Source of the DNA: Bacillota bacterium | GTDB taxonomy: Bacteria; Bacillota; Clostridia; Oscillospirales; Ruminococcaceae | Assembly (NCBI GenBank): GCA_023440965.1 | Contig: JAEZRC010000004.1 | Span: forward strand, 103,501-167,500 | Direction of reading: 5' to 3' | Length of the DNA: 64,000 bases | Part shown: positions 41,301-49,287 of the stretch, piece after piece | Position numbering within the stretch: the stretch's first letter is position 1 | How the letters are laid out: each line of letters begins with the position of its first letter | Program-made: the position numbers and the translations under genes | Notes under the pieces: model-generated | What the model was told of the DNA's origin: nothing | The model's database searches: none | The model's input: only the letters and a program-made list of their open reading frames with translations

Positions 41301-41819
41301 TTAATAAAACATTAATCTAACAATAAGTGCACTAAACACAAACCCTGTAAAATCAGCAGATAAAGAGGCTACAAGAGTCTGCCTTGTCTTTTTTACTTTT
41401 GTAACGCCATAGTAAACTGCAATAGTATAAAAGGTTGTTTCTGATGAACCCATCAGTACACTTGCGACTCTTCCAGCAAGCGAATCTGGTCCGTTTTCTT
41501 TTAAAACATTCTGGAATAATGCAAGTCCGCCACTTCCTGAAATAGGCCTTATTAAAGCCAGTGAAACACATTCGTTAGGGAATCCTAAATAGTCTGTGAG
41601 TGGCTTGATAAGATTTGAAAAATATATGACAGCTCCGCTAGCTTTAATCATATTAATACAAAGCATTAACCCGAGAAGTGCTGGAAGTATCTGAACACCC
41701 ACTTTAATGTTGTTCCATGCTCCATCTAAAAATTCGTTGAATAAATCAACTTTTTTGAAAAATCCATACAAAAGAATGAAAGCTATCAATAATGGCATTA
41801 TGTAATTTGTTATGTTAAT
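41301..41819 (-). CDS. spmB: Spore maturation protein B
   Basis: SpmA and SpmB are membrane proteins needed for spore core dehydration and heat resistance in Bacillus and Clostridium. This product (about 172 residues) has four to five membrane segments and the nucleoside-recognition (Gate) fold. Signatures are 'G-V-Q-I-L-P-A-L-L-G-L-M-L', 'R-P-I-S-G-S-G-G-L-A' and 'G-S-S-E-T-T-F-Y-T'. The start is odd: a strong AAAGGAGG lies at the end of spmA, but the only codons at a proper distance are ATC (41822) and ATT (41819), consistent with the length of homologues. The first ATG (41798) would remove seven conserved residues, and the TTG at 41861 lies upstream of the ribosome site. Confidence 0.88.
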   Translation of the reverse strand: MNITNYIMPLLIAFILLYGFFKKVDLFNEFLDGAWNNIKVGVQILPALLGLMLCINMIKASGAVIYFSNLIKPLTDYLGFPNECVSLALIRPISGSGGLALFQNVLKENGPDSLAGRVASVLMGSSETTFYTIAVYYGVTKVKKTRQTLVASLSADFTGFVFSALIVRLMFY

Positions 41820-42408
41820 GATGCTCTCCTCCTTTTTTTGAATTATCAAAAATAAATACAAATAATATTCCTATAATAAGTGAAATAGCTGATACTATTA
41901 ATACTCCTGGAAGAATATCAAGCGGATCCTTTGAACCATATTGTAATCTAAGAGTTGCAATAGTAGCGGGAATCAACTGCATTGATGCAGTATTCATAAC
42001 AGTAAACATTATCATATTTCTGCTTGCTGTGTCTGTTGTCTTGTCTTCAATTTCAAGTTCGTGCATTGCCTCAAGTCCAAGTGGGGTAGCGGCATTTCCA
42101 AGCCCAAGAAGATTAGCAGTAATATTCATAGTGATTGCTTTAAATGCTTTTCCTTGTGGATTGAGTCCCTTGAAGAGTAATTTTGCTATTGGTCTGAAAA
42201 GTCTTGCTATCTTGTCGGTCAAGCAACTCTTTTCAGCAATTCTCATCAGTCCGCCCCATATTGCCATTGAGCCTATTAATATTAGGAACAGATCAATAGT
42301 GTCTTTTCCGCAATCAAGGGCAGCATTTGATACGTCAAGTATCTTGCCATCAAAGAATCCAAAGCATACTGATATTATAATAAGTATGCCAAAAACCCAT
42401 TTCATCAT
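41815..42408 (-). CDS. spmA: Spore maturation protein A
   Basis: The partner of SpmB. The product is about 197 residues with about five membrane segments, including 'G-S-M-A-I-W-G-G-L-M-R-I-A' and 'N-L-L-G-L-G-N-A-A-T-P-L-G', both hallmark segments of SpmA in the Gate/nucleoside-recognition family. I start at ATG 42408, giving M-M-K-W-V as in other SpmA proteins, six bases after AAGGCGG; longer in-frame starts overlap that site. Its end overlaps the beginning of spmB, and the spmB ribosome site lies within its last codons. Presence of this pair suggests a spore-forming ancestry. Confidence 0.92.
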   Translation of the reverse strand: MMKWVFGILIIISVCFGFFDGKILDVSNAALDCGKDTIDLFLILIGSMAIWGGLMRIAEKSCLTDKIARLFRPIAKLLFKGLNPQGKAFKAITMNITANLLGLGNAATPLGLEAMHELEIEDKTTDTASRNMIMFTVMNTASMQLIPATIATLRLQYGSKDPLDILPGVLIVSAISLIIGILFVFIFDNSKKGGEHH

Positions 42409-42490
42409 AAGCATCCGCCTTATTTCGACAAATTTTTTCAATATTTCTATTTATTAACATTTTAGCAATTATTTTGTTACTGTTTTTTAA

Positions 42491-42519
42491 TTGAATAAAA
42501 CAAGAAAAAATAGTATAAT
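42491..42519 (+). promoter_or_regulatory. Sigma-A promoter of the AbrB-like gene
   Basis: TTGAAT (42491-42496) and TATAAT (42514-42519), spacer 17, 60 bases before the start codon. Confidence 0.7.
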
Positions 42520-42578
42520 TTTACAAAGCGGAGAAAAATTCCACGAAAGACAATATTTTAAGTAAAAGGAGAGACATT

Positions 42579-42818
42579 ATGAAATCTACAGGAATTGTCA
42601 GAAAAATTGACGAACTAGGAAGAATCGTACTACCAATCGAACTAAGAAGAAATTTTGACATCGGCGAAAAAGATGCACTTGAGATTTATGTTGATCAAGA
42701 TGCAATCATCTTAAAGAAGTTTTCAAGATCATGTGTATTCTGCAATAATGCTTCAGACGTTGTTGAATTCAAAGGCAAAAATATCTGCCTTGATTGCCTT
42801 ACACAGCTTAAAAAATAA
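42579..42818 (+). CDS. AbrB/SpoVT-type DNA-binding regulator with zinc-binding tail
   Basis: A 79-residue transcription regulator. Residues 1-48 form the swapped-hairpin AbrB DNA-binding domain (S-T-G-I-V-R-K-I-D-E-L-G-R-I-V-L-P-I-E-L-R-R). The tail carries C-V-F-C (about 52-55) and C-L-D-C (about 72-75), likely a zinc-stabilised dimer element, a form frequent in Clostridia. AbrB-like regulators control transitions from growth to stationary phase or sporulation; the targets here are unknown. It is divergent from spmAB and has its own promoter. Confidence 0.9.
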   Translation: MKSTGIVRKIDELGRIVLPIELRRNFDIGEKDALEIYVDQDAIILKKFSRSCVFCNNASDVVEFKGKNICLDCLTQLKK

Positions 42819-42847
42819 GACATAAAACATTTTTTTATTTAATTTTT

Positions 42848-42872
42848 AAGAGGGACATTGGTTCCTCTTTTT
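42848..42872 (+). terminator. Terminator of the AbrB-like gene
   Basis: AAGAGGGAC pairs with GTTCCTCTT (9 bp, one G-U), followed by a T run. Confidence 0.8.
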
Positions 42873-42891
42873 ATTTTATTTTGGAAAATAC

Positions 42892-42920
42892 TTGACAAAT
42901 AATAAGAAAAAAATCATAAT
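42892..42920 (+). promoter_or_regulatory. Sigma-A promoter of the GH4-family gene
   Basis: TTGACA (42892-42897) and CATAAT (42915-42920), spacer 17. Confidence 0.65.
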
Positions 42921-42954
42921 TAATATGATATAAGTATTTTAAGGAGTATCATTT

Positions 42955-44328
42955 ATGGCTGAAATTCAACAAAGAATTGATATAGCATATATCGGTGGCG
43001 GTTCAATGAACTTCGGATGGAAACTTATGGGGGAAATCTGTCAGGATGAAACACTAAGTGGGACAGTCCGCCTTTATGATATTGATAAAAAGCTTTCACT
43101 TGCAAACGAAGTAATAGGTAATAAAACCCGAGAACTTCCTGAGTGCAAAACTAATATGATTTTCATTGCTGTTGATACACTTGAGGAGGCTTTAAGAAAC
43201 GCTGATTTTGTTATCATTTCTATTGCTGCTGGTGATATAAATGAGCAGGTTTCTGATATTCAGGTTCCTGAACTTTATGGAATTTATCAGGCTGCCGGTG
43301 ATAATACTGGCCCTGGCGGAGTAATGCGTGCTTTAAGAACGCTTCCAGAATACATAAAATTCGCAAAAAAAATTAAAGAGCTTTGCCCGAATGCGTGGGT
43401 AATATCAATGTCTGAGCCTATGTCTGCCTGCCTTAAGACCTTATATATGACATTCCCAAAAATAAAAGCTTTCGGTTGTTCAAATGATATATTTCAGACT
43501 CAGGATATTATCGCTGATTTTACTGAAGAATACTATAATGTCAATAATATTTCCCGTCGTGAAATTAAAACAAATGTTATTGGAATAAACAAATTTTGCT
43601 GGATTAATGAAGCGTTGTACAACGGTGACAACCTGTTCAATATATATGATACAAATGCAAGAAAATATGCTGATAATGGTTATGAAATGAAAAAGCTTGA
43701 TTACAGGAATAATCCTTATGCTTGTGCTCATAAAGTTAAATTCGATATGTTCCTTCGCTATGGTGTTATAGCAGCATCAAGCGATAGGTATCTTGCAGAC
43801 AGCTGTCCACCATGGTATCTGTCAAGTCCGAGGAATGCCCTTAACTGGAAGGTTGGAATGATGACAACGGCTTTTATGCGAAAATATAAAGCTGAAAAGA
43901 TAACAAGAGCAAGAAAGCTCATTAACGGTGATGAAAGCTTACGTCTGAACTGGTCTGGAACTGATTGTATTTCACAGATAAAAGCTATATTAGGGCACTG
44001 TAATGTTATAACCAATGTCGTAATGCAGAATATTGGTCAGATCCCTAATATTCCATTGGGAGCAGTTGTTGAAACCAATGCATTTTTTAGCAAGAATAAT
44101 GTTAAGCCTGTTTTTGCGGGAGCAGTACCTGAGGATATACTTGTCCTGATGGGTCGTCTTGTTGCTAATAACAATATGCTTGTTGATGCTGTAATTGCAA
44201 AGGATCTTGATTCTGCCTTTAATGCTTTTCTGAATGATTCATTGATGACACTTGATATAAATAAGGCAACTGAACTTTTCAAGCAGATGTTGTCTTGCAA
44301 TAAATCACATTTAGAATACTATTGCTAA
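42955..44328 (+). CDS. Glycoside hydrolase family 4 protein with altered conserved residues
   Basis: A 457-residue protein of the NAD- and metal-dependent GH4 family, which cleaves alpha- or beta-glycosides by an oxidation-elimination route. The Rossmann start Y-I-G-G-G-S-M-N-F-G-W and the D-N-T-G-P-G-G-V-M-R-A segment (116-126) are present. At sites usually conserved in GH4 it departs: the T-N-P motif reads S-E-P (about 153-155), the G-x-C-H motif reads G-C-S (Cys175 kept, His lost), and the G-x-N-H-F motif reads G-I-N-K-F (Lys213 in place of a metal-binding His). It could be a divergent enzyme with another cofactor geometry or an inactive paralogue. It has its own promoter, and no sugar transporter is adjacent. 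Confidence 0.8.
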   Translation: MAEIQQRIDIAYIGGGSMNFGWKLMGEICQDETLSGTVRLYDIDKKLSLANEVIGNKTRELPECKTNMIFIAVDTLEEALRNADFVIISIAAGDINEQVSDIQVPELYGIYQAAGDNTGPGGVMRALRTLPEYIKFAKKIKELCPNAWVISMSEPMSACLKTLYMTFPKIKAFGCSNDIFQTQDIIADFTEEYYNVNNISRREIKTNVIGINKFCWINEALYNGDNLFNIYDTNARKYADNGYEMKKLDYRNNPYACAHKVKFDMFLRYGVIAASSDRYLADSCPPWYLSSPRNALNWKVGMMTTAFMRKYKAEKITRARKLINGDESLRLNWSGTDCISQIKAILGHCNVITNVVMQNIGQIPNIPLGAVVETNAFFSKNNVKPVFAGAVPEDILVLMGRLVANNNMLVDAVIAKDLDSAFNAFLNDSLMTLDINKATELFKQMLSCNKSHLEYYC

Positions 44329-44350
44329 TTTCATATACATATGTTAAAAT
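44322..44350 (+). promoter_or_regulatory. Promoter of the cobalamin riboswitch-btu operon
   Basis: TTGCTA (44322-44327) and TAAAAT (44345-44350), spacer 17, about 35 bases before the riboswitch core; it overlaps the end of the GH4-family gene. Confidence 0.55.
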
Positions 44351-44383
44351 AAGAATAACAAAATTAACTGAATATAAACAATC

Positions 44384-44532
44384 GAATACAGGTGCGCAAG
44401 AATGCGAGAATAGGGAATCAGGTGAAAATCCTGAACGATCCTGTCGCCGTAAAGAACAGCTTGCTCCATTATGTCACTTAAAGGGAAGACGGAGTAAAGT
44501 GTATGTCTGAGTCGGAAGACCTGCCTGTAATT
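44384..44532 (+). ncRNA. Cobalamin riboswitch
   Basis: The B12-box pattern is clear: AGGTGCG, then AATAGGGAATCAGGTGAAAATCCTGAACGATCCTGTCGCCGTAA in two blocks, and closing AGTCGGAAGACCTGCCTGT. The ends pair (AATACAGG with CCTGTAATT). It precedes a B12-type importer, so it should lower uptake when adenosylcobalamin or a related form is abundant. Confidence 0.95.
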
Positions 44533-44593
44533 CACAGCATTAAGTTGTGTGAGCTATGCCCCCACAGGATATGGGGGATGTGGTTTGTTTGGG

Positions 44594-44625
44594 ATAACGC
44601 AATAATCATTGCTATTATTGCGTTG
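44594..44625 (+). other. Inverted repeat in the cobalamin riboswitch leader
   Basis: AACGCAATAAT pairs with ATTATTGCGTT (11 bp) between the riboswitch core and the terminator. It lacks a T tail and may be part of the switching structure. Confidence 0.5.
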
Positions 44626-44642
44626 CCTTGAATAATATAGCC

Positions 44643-44680
44643 AGACACCTTAAAATATTTTAAGGTGTCTAATTTTTTTA
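44643..44680 (+). terminator. Cobalamin riboswitch expression-platform terminator
   Basis: A 28-base perfect inverted repeat (AGACACCTTAAAAT with its complement) followed by AATTTTTTT, 13 bases before the binding-protein start codon. Confidence 0.85.
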
Positions 44681-44692
44681 AGGAGTAGACAT

Positions 44693-45634
44693 ATGAAAAA
44701 GCTTTTGACCCTCGCATTAGCAGTGACTATGCTTTTTACAGCAACAGCCTGCGGAAAGAACAATGATGATAGTTCATCAAAAGGCAACAGCTCTGCTGTA
44801 ACAACTGTTAAAGACAGAAACGGTACGGAATATAAAATTCCAGAAAAAATCACTAAAATTATCTCAACATCACCGTCTAATACTGAAATCCTTGTTGGAC
44901 TTGGCTTAGGGGACAAGATTATAGCAACAGATACTTTTTCAGCAGATATAAAAGGCTTAAAATCTGATGTAATGAAACTTGATATGCAGAATCTTAATAT
45001 GGAAAAGATTATTGAGCTTGCGCCTGATGTTTTATTTATTAATGAAATCAATTTCTCAGGTGAAAAAAATAAATATGACTTGCTTAAAAAGTCAGGTATT
45101 CAGATTATCAATATCTCGGCAGCACAAAGCCTCCAGAATATTAAGGATGATATAACACTTATTTCAACTTACACAAAGACAAATAAAAAAGGTAAGGAAT
45201 ATGTTTCCGATATTGATAAAGCAATCAAAACAGTACAAGACAAGGCAAAAGGAAACACAGGTGAAGCTAAAAAAGTTTACTTTGAAATCGGTTCAGCTCC
45301 ATATTATTATACATGTGGTAACTCAACCTATCTTAATGAAGTTATTGAAATGTGCGGTGCGATAAATATTTATGCAAGTCAAAAAGGTTACCTTTCAAAC
45401 ACAGAAGAATCAGTCATAAAAGGTAATCCTGATATAATATTGACTAACGTAGCATTTGAGGGTTATTCATATAAAGAAATTTTAAACCGTAAGGGTTGGA
45501 ATATTATCAATGCCGTAAAGAACAACAAAGTTTATTATGTTGATTCAAACGCAACCTCAAGGGCATCGCAGAATGTTGTACAGGGTATAAAAGATATAGC
45601 AAACGCAATCAACCCTGGTACCTTTGACTTATAA
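44693..45634 (+). CDS. btuF: Cobalamin ABC transporter substrate-binding lipoprotein
   Basis: A 313-residue extracytoplasmic binding protein. It has a lipoprotein signal (M-K-K-L-L-T-L-A-L-A-V-T-M-L-F-T-A-T-A-C, Cys at about 20) and a Ser/Asp-rich linker. Two lobes typical of the periplasmic-binding-protein class III (BtuF/FhuD-like) fold are joined by a rigid helix. The N-lobe shows 'I-I-S-T-S-P-S-N-T-E-I-L-V-G-L-G-L'. Substrate by family could be B12, heme or siderophore; the cobalamin riboswitch in the leader favours B12 or cobinamide. The permease start overlaps its end. Confidence 0.9.
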   Translation: MKKLLTLALAVTMLFTATACGKNNDDSSSKGNSSAVTTVKDRNGTEYKIPEKITKIISTSPSNTEILVGLGLGDKIIATDTFSADIKGLKSDVMKLDMQNLNMEKIIELAPDVLFINEINFSGEKNKYDLLKKSGIQIINISAAQSLQNIKDDITLISTYTKTNKKGKEYVSDIDKAIKTVQDKAKGNTGEAKKVYFEIGSAPYYYTCGNSTYLNEVIEMCGAINIYASQKGYLSNTEESVIKGNPDIILTNVAFEGYSYKEILNRKGWNIINAVKNNKVYYVDSNATSRASQNVVQGIKDIANAINPGTFDL

Positions 45635-46658
45635 GAGAGTAAAAACTGCCTTGATAGCAACACCGATAGTCGTAGTTTTTACAATAATTCTTGGTGTTGC
45701 TATAGGTAGCGTTAACATTCCGCCACTTGATATTGTGAAAATCATATTCAGCAAGCTTACAGGCACTCAGGTTGACAACAGTATATCAATCCCAATGCAG
45801 ACAATAGTGTGGGAGCTTCGTCTTCCACGAGTGTTGCTTGCTTTCTTGGTTGGTGCTGGCTTGTCAGCAAGTGGTGCTGTAATACAGTCGGTATTAAGGA
45901 ACCCACTTGCATCACCTTTTACACTTGGTGTTTCAAGTGGTGCTTCATTGGGTACGGGAATAGTAATAGCATATTCGCTTTCATTGCCATTCCTTTCAAA
46001 TCTTACACTTCCATTAGCGGGGCTGTTAACAGGCTTTTTTACAGTATATATAAGCATACTTTTTGCCTCAAAGGTGGATAAAAACCTTCAAGGTACGACA
46101 ATAGTGCTTTGTGGTATGGTGCTATCAATGTTCATCAATGCTGTATTTATGATAATTGCAGGAATGTCAGGCGATAAAATGCAGGAAATCATGAAGTGGC
46201 AGATGGGCACTTTTTCGTCAAAGGGTTGGGAGTATGTAAAAATTCTTGCTGTTGTTTTAGTTATAGGTGTGATTATGCTTGTATTATTTTCAAAGGAGCT
46301 TGATATACTCTCATTTGGTGAGCAGGAAGCCTTATCAATAGGTGTAAACACTAAAAGAGTAAAATGGATACTTATTATTATAAGCACAGTACTAACATGC
46401 TTTGCAGTAGCCTTTGCTGGTGTAATTGGCTTTGTTGACCTTGTCGCTCCGCATATTGTACGTCGTGCGATAACATCAAAGCACAGGTACGTCACAATTC
46501 TTTCAGCTCTTTTCGGGGGGGTTATTATGGTTGTGGCCGATCTTGTTTCAAGAACTATTATTTCGCCACGAGAACTTCCAGTTGGCGCTGTAACAGCATT
46601 AGTCGGTGCACCTTTCTTTGCATTTATTTATTTTAAAAGGAGAAAATCTCATGCTTAG
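45624..46658 (+). CDS. btuC: Cobalamin-type ABC transporter permease
   Basis: A FecCD/BtuC-family permease of 344 residues with about ten membrane helices; the dimer forms the transport channel. Family segments are 'L-R-L-P-R-V-L-L-A-F-L-V-G-A-G-L-S-A-S-G', 'N-P-L-A-S-P-F-T-L-G-V-S-S-G-A', 'V-G-F-V-D-L-V-A-P-H-I-V-R' and the C-terminal 'R-E-L-P-V-G-A-V-T-A-L-V-G-A-P'. The start is TTG 45624 within the last codons of btuF; a later TTG at 45651 is an alternative. The end overlaps btuD by eight bases. Confidence 0.92.
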   Translation: MTYKRVKTALIATPIVVVFTIILGVAIGSVNIPPLDIVKIIFSKLTGTQVDNSISIPMQTIVWELRLPRVLLAFLVGAGLSASGAVIQSVLRNPLASPFTLGVSSGASLGTGIVIAYSLSLPFLSNLTLPLAGLLTGFFTVYISILFASKVDKNLQGTTIVLCGMVLSMFINAVFMIIAGMSGDKMQEIMKWQMGTFSSKGWEYVKILAVVLVIGVIMLVLFSKELDILSFGEQEALSIGVNTKRVKWILIIISTVLTCFAVAFAGVIGFVDLVAPHIVRRAITSKHRYVTILSALFGGVIMVVADLVSRTIISPRELPVGAVTALVGAPFFAFIYFKRRKSHA

Positions 46659-47409
46659 GGTTGAAAATCTCTCCTGCGGATACGGTCAGAATGATATAAT
46701 AAGCAATATAAACTTCACAGCTAGCAGTAATGAAAAAATCTGCATTATTGGCCCTAATGGGTGTGGAAAAACAACTCTCCTTCGTGCATTGAACGGAATT
46801 CTTGATTATAAGGGTAAAATTCTTATTAATGATTTTGAATTAAAAAGTCTGTCGCGAAAAGATATTTCCCGCAATATTTCCCTGATGTCACAGATTTCAT
46901 CTGTTTATTTCAGTTATACAGTGTATGAAACTGTTGCCCTCGGACGATACACTCATAATTCAAAAAGAATATTCTCTGAAGCGAGTGAAGAGGATAAGAA
47001 GGTAATTGACGAATGTATTAAAGCTGTCGGGCTAACAGATATAAAGGATAAACTCATTACTGAACTTTCTGGTGGTCAGCTTCAGAGAGTTTTCTTAGCA
47101 AGAGTTTATGCACAGGAGCCTGAAATTATTTTGCTTGATGAACCTACCAACCACCTTGATTTAAAAAATCAGATTGAATTTATAGATTACTTGAAATTAT
47201 GGTCTTCAAAAAATAATCGAATTGTAATTGCTGTGTTTCATGATTTGAATCTTGCGATGCAGTTTGCCGATAGAATTTTACTCATGAATGATGGAAAGAT
47301 TATCAGTAATGGCACGCCTGACGAGGTTTTAGCAGGGAATAAACTTAAAAACGCTTATGATACCGATGTTAAAGAGTATATGAAGAAGGCTTATTCTTTC
47401 TGGAAATAA
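46651..47409 (+). CDS. btuD: Cobalamin-type ABC transporter ATP-binding protein
   Basis: A 252-residue ABC ATPase of the FecE/BtuD group that drives the importer formed with BtuC and BtuF. Visible motifs are Walker A G-P-N-G-C-G-K-T-T-L, signature L-S-G-G-Q-L-Q-R-V, Walker B I-I-L-L-D-E-P-T-N-H-L-D and the switch histidine in F-H-D-L-N. I start at ATG 46651, ten bases after AAAAGGAG; the upstream in-frame extension lies inside btuC. It completes a three-gene operon and is followed by a terminator. Confidence 0.93.
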   Translation: MLRVENLSCGYGQNDIISNINFTASSNEKICIIGPNGCGKTTLLRALNGILDYKGKILINDFELKSLSRKDISRNISLMSQISSVYFSYTVYETVALGRYTHNSKRIFSEASEEDKKVIDECIKAVGLTDIKDKLITELSGGQLQRVFLARVYAQEPEIILLDEPTNHLDLKNQIEFIDYLKLWSSKNNRIVIAVFHDLNLAMQFADRILLMNDGKIISNGTPDEVLAGNKLKNAYDTDVKEYMKKAYSFWK

Positions 47410-47443
47410 TCATATTAATAAAACCGAATAATTAATAAATAAT

Positions 47444-47470
47444 AAGTTTGTATTAGTATACAAACTTTTT
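47444..47470 (+). terminator. Terminator of the btuFCD operon
   Basis: AAGTTTGTAT pairs with ATACAAACTT (10 bp, four-base loop), followed by T5. Confidence 0.85.
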
Positions 47471-47541
47471 CTTTTTAGTGAAAATACTCTCAAAATATGA
47501 TATAATAAATGTAATTAATTACACAAAAGGATGTTTGTTTA

Positions 47542-49287
47542 ATGAAAGTACTTTTCCCGTTCCTTAAAAACTACAAAAGGCAATGTATTTTAGGACCATT
47601 TTTTAAATTTACCGAAGCAGTTTTTGAGCTTATTGTTCCGATAGTTATGGCAAGGATTATAGATGTCGGAATAAAAAATAATGACAAGCCTTATATTTTT
47701 AAAATGGGAGGGATAATGATTGCCCTCGGTGTAATAGGATTAGTTGTTGCATTGACAGCTCAGTATTTTGCGGCTCAGGCTGGATTCGGATTTGGAACAG
47801 AAGTAAGAAATGCAATGTTTAAGCATATTCAGAGTCTTTCAACAGTTGAAATTGACAAGTTTGGTTCACCTTCACTTATAACACGAATGACTAATGATAT
47901 TAATCAGCTTCAGGTCGGCGTAAATATGACAATTAGACTTTTACTTCGTGCCCCATTTCTTGTAATTGGTGCAACAATAATGGCATTCACTATAGATGTT
48001 AAACTTGCTCTGATTTATCTTATAGTAGCACCTATAATAGCTTTTATAATTTATATTATTATGTCACGTTGCGTGCCTTATTTTAAGAAACTTCAAAAAA
48101 CTCTTGATAAAATTTCACTTAAAACAAGAGAGAATCTTTCTGGGATAAGAGTTATCAGAGCATTTTCAAAGCAGAAATCTGAAATTGAAAAATTTAATGA
48201 AATCAATGATGATTATAGGAATACAGCCCTTCGCGTCGGCAGAATATCTGTTCTGTTGAATCCACTAACATATGTTGTACTTAACATTGCAATCATTGCA
48301 ATTATATGGTTTGGCGGAAAGCGTGTTTATAATGGTAATCTCACACAGGGCGAAATAATCGCACTTGTAAATTATATGACGCAGATTCTTCTTGCACTCG
48401 TTGTTGTTGCAAACCTTGTTGTAATCTATATGAAATCATACGCTTCAGCAGGACGAGTTATTGAAGTCCTTGAAACTAAAAGTAGTATTAATGATGGTGA
48501 AATAAATACAGTAACAGAAAATACAGATACTATTGTTGAATTTAAAAATGTCAATTTCACTTATCCTGGTTCTTCTGAACTTGTACTTGAAAATATTGAT
48601 TTTACTATAAAAAAGGGTGAAACTATCGGAATTATAGGTGGTACGGGTTCCGGAAAATCCACAATTATAAATCTCATAATGAGATTTTATGATATCACAA
48701 GCGGTGATCTGTTGTTCTTCGGCGAGAATATTAAAAAATACAATCTTGATGTATTGAGAAGCAAAATTGGTCTTGTACAGCAAAAGGCAGTGCTTTTTTC
48801 GGGGACTCTTCGTGAAAATATGCAATGGGGAAAACAAAATGCAACAGATAAAGAAATTTACAAGGCGCTTGAAGTAGCACAGGCAAAAGAATTTGTTGAT
48901 TTATTTTCAGAGAAGCTTGATAAGAGAATTGAACAAAAGGGCAAAAACCTTTCAGGTGGTCAGCGCCAGCGCCTGACAATTGCAAGAGCAGTTGTATCTG
49001 AACCAGCATTGCTTATTCTCGATGATAGTGCAAGTGCACTTGATTTTGCTACTGACGCAAAGCTAAGGAAAGCAATATATCATCTTGATAAGGATATGTC
49101 TGTAATTATTATTTCACAGCGTGCAACTTCAATAAAGAACTCTGATAAGATTATTGTAATGGATGATGGTGTTATCTGCGGAATCGGCAAGCATGATGAA
49201 CTCGTTAGAACCTGTGAAGTATATCAGGAAATCTGCAATTCGCAGAACAATACTTCAGAGGGAGGTGAGGGTAAGAGCAATGAGTAA
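47542..49287 (+). CDS. ABC exporter half-transporter, degenerate-site subunit
   Basis: A 581-residue type IV (B-family) ABC protein: six membrane helices (about 15-310) fused to a nucleotide-binding domain. Walker A is G-G-T-G-S-G-K-S-T and the signature is L-S-G-G-Q-R-Q-R. After Walker B the residue that normally is the catalytic Glu is Asp (L-L-I-L-D-D-S-A-S-A-L-D), and the switch residue is Gln (I-I-S-Q-R) in place of His. These are marks of the non-catalytic partner in heterodimeric exporters such as BmrC/TM287 types. It overlaps the second subunit gene by eight bases. The substrate is unknown; multidrug or peptide export is possible. Confidence 0.93.
   Translation: MKVLFPFLKNYKRQCILGPFFKFTEAVFELIVPIVMARIIDVGIKNNDKPYIFKMGGIMIALGVIGLVVALTAQYFAAQAGFGFGTEVRNAMFKHIQSLSTVEIDKFGSPSLITRMTNDINQLQVGVNMTIRLLLRAPFLVIGATIMAFTIDVKLALIYLIVAPIIAFIIYIIMSRCVPYFKKLQKTLDKISLKTRENLSGIRVIRAFSKQKSEIEKFNEINDDYRNTALRVGRISVLLNPLTYVVLNIAIIAIIWFGGKRVYNGNLTQGEIIALVNYMTQILLALVVVANLVVIYMKSYASAGRVIEVLETKSSINDGEINTVTENTDTIVEFKNVNFTYPGSSELVLENIDFTIKKGETIGIIGGTGSGKSTIINLIMRFYDITSGDLLFFGENIKKYNLDVLRSKIGLVQQKAVLFSGTLRENMQWGKQNATDKEIYKALEVAQAKEFVDLFSEKLDKRIEQKGKNLSGGQRQRLTIARAVVSEPALLILDDSASALDFATDAKLRKAIYHLDKDMSVIIISQRATSIKNSDKIIVMDDGVICGIGKHDELVRTCEVYQEICNSQNNTSEGGEGKSNE

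Noticed and set aside
44322..44510. Open frame across the cobalamin riboswitch
   Set aside because: It lies wholly inside the RNA element and has no ribosome site or family resemblance.
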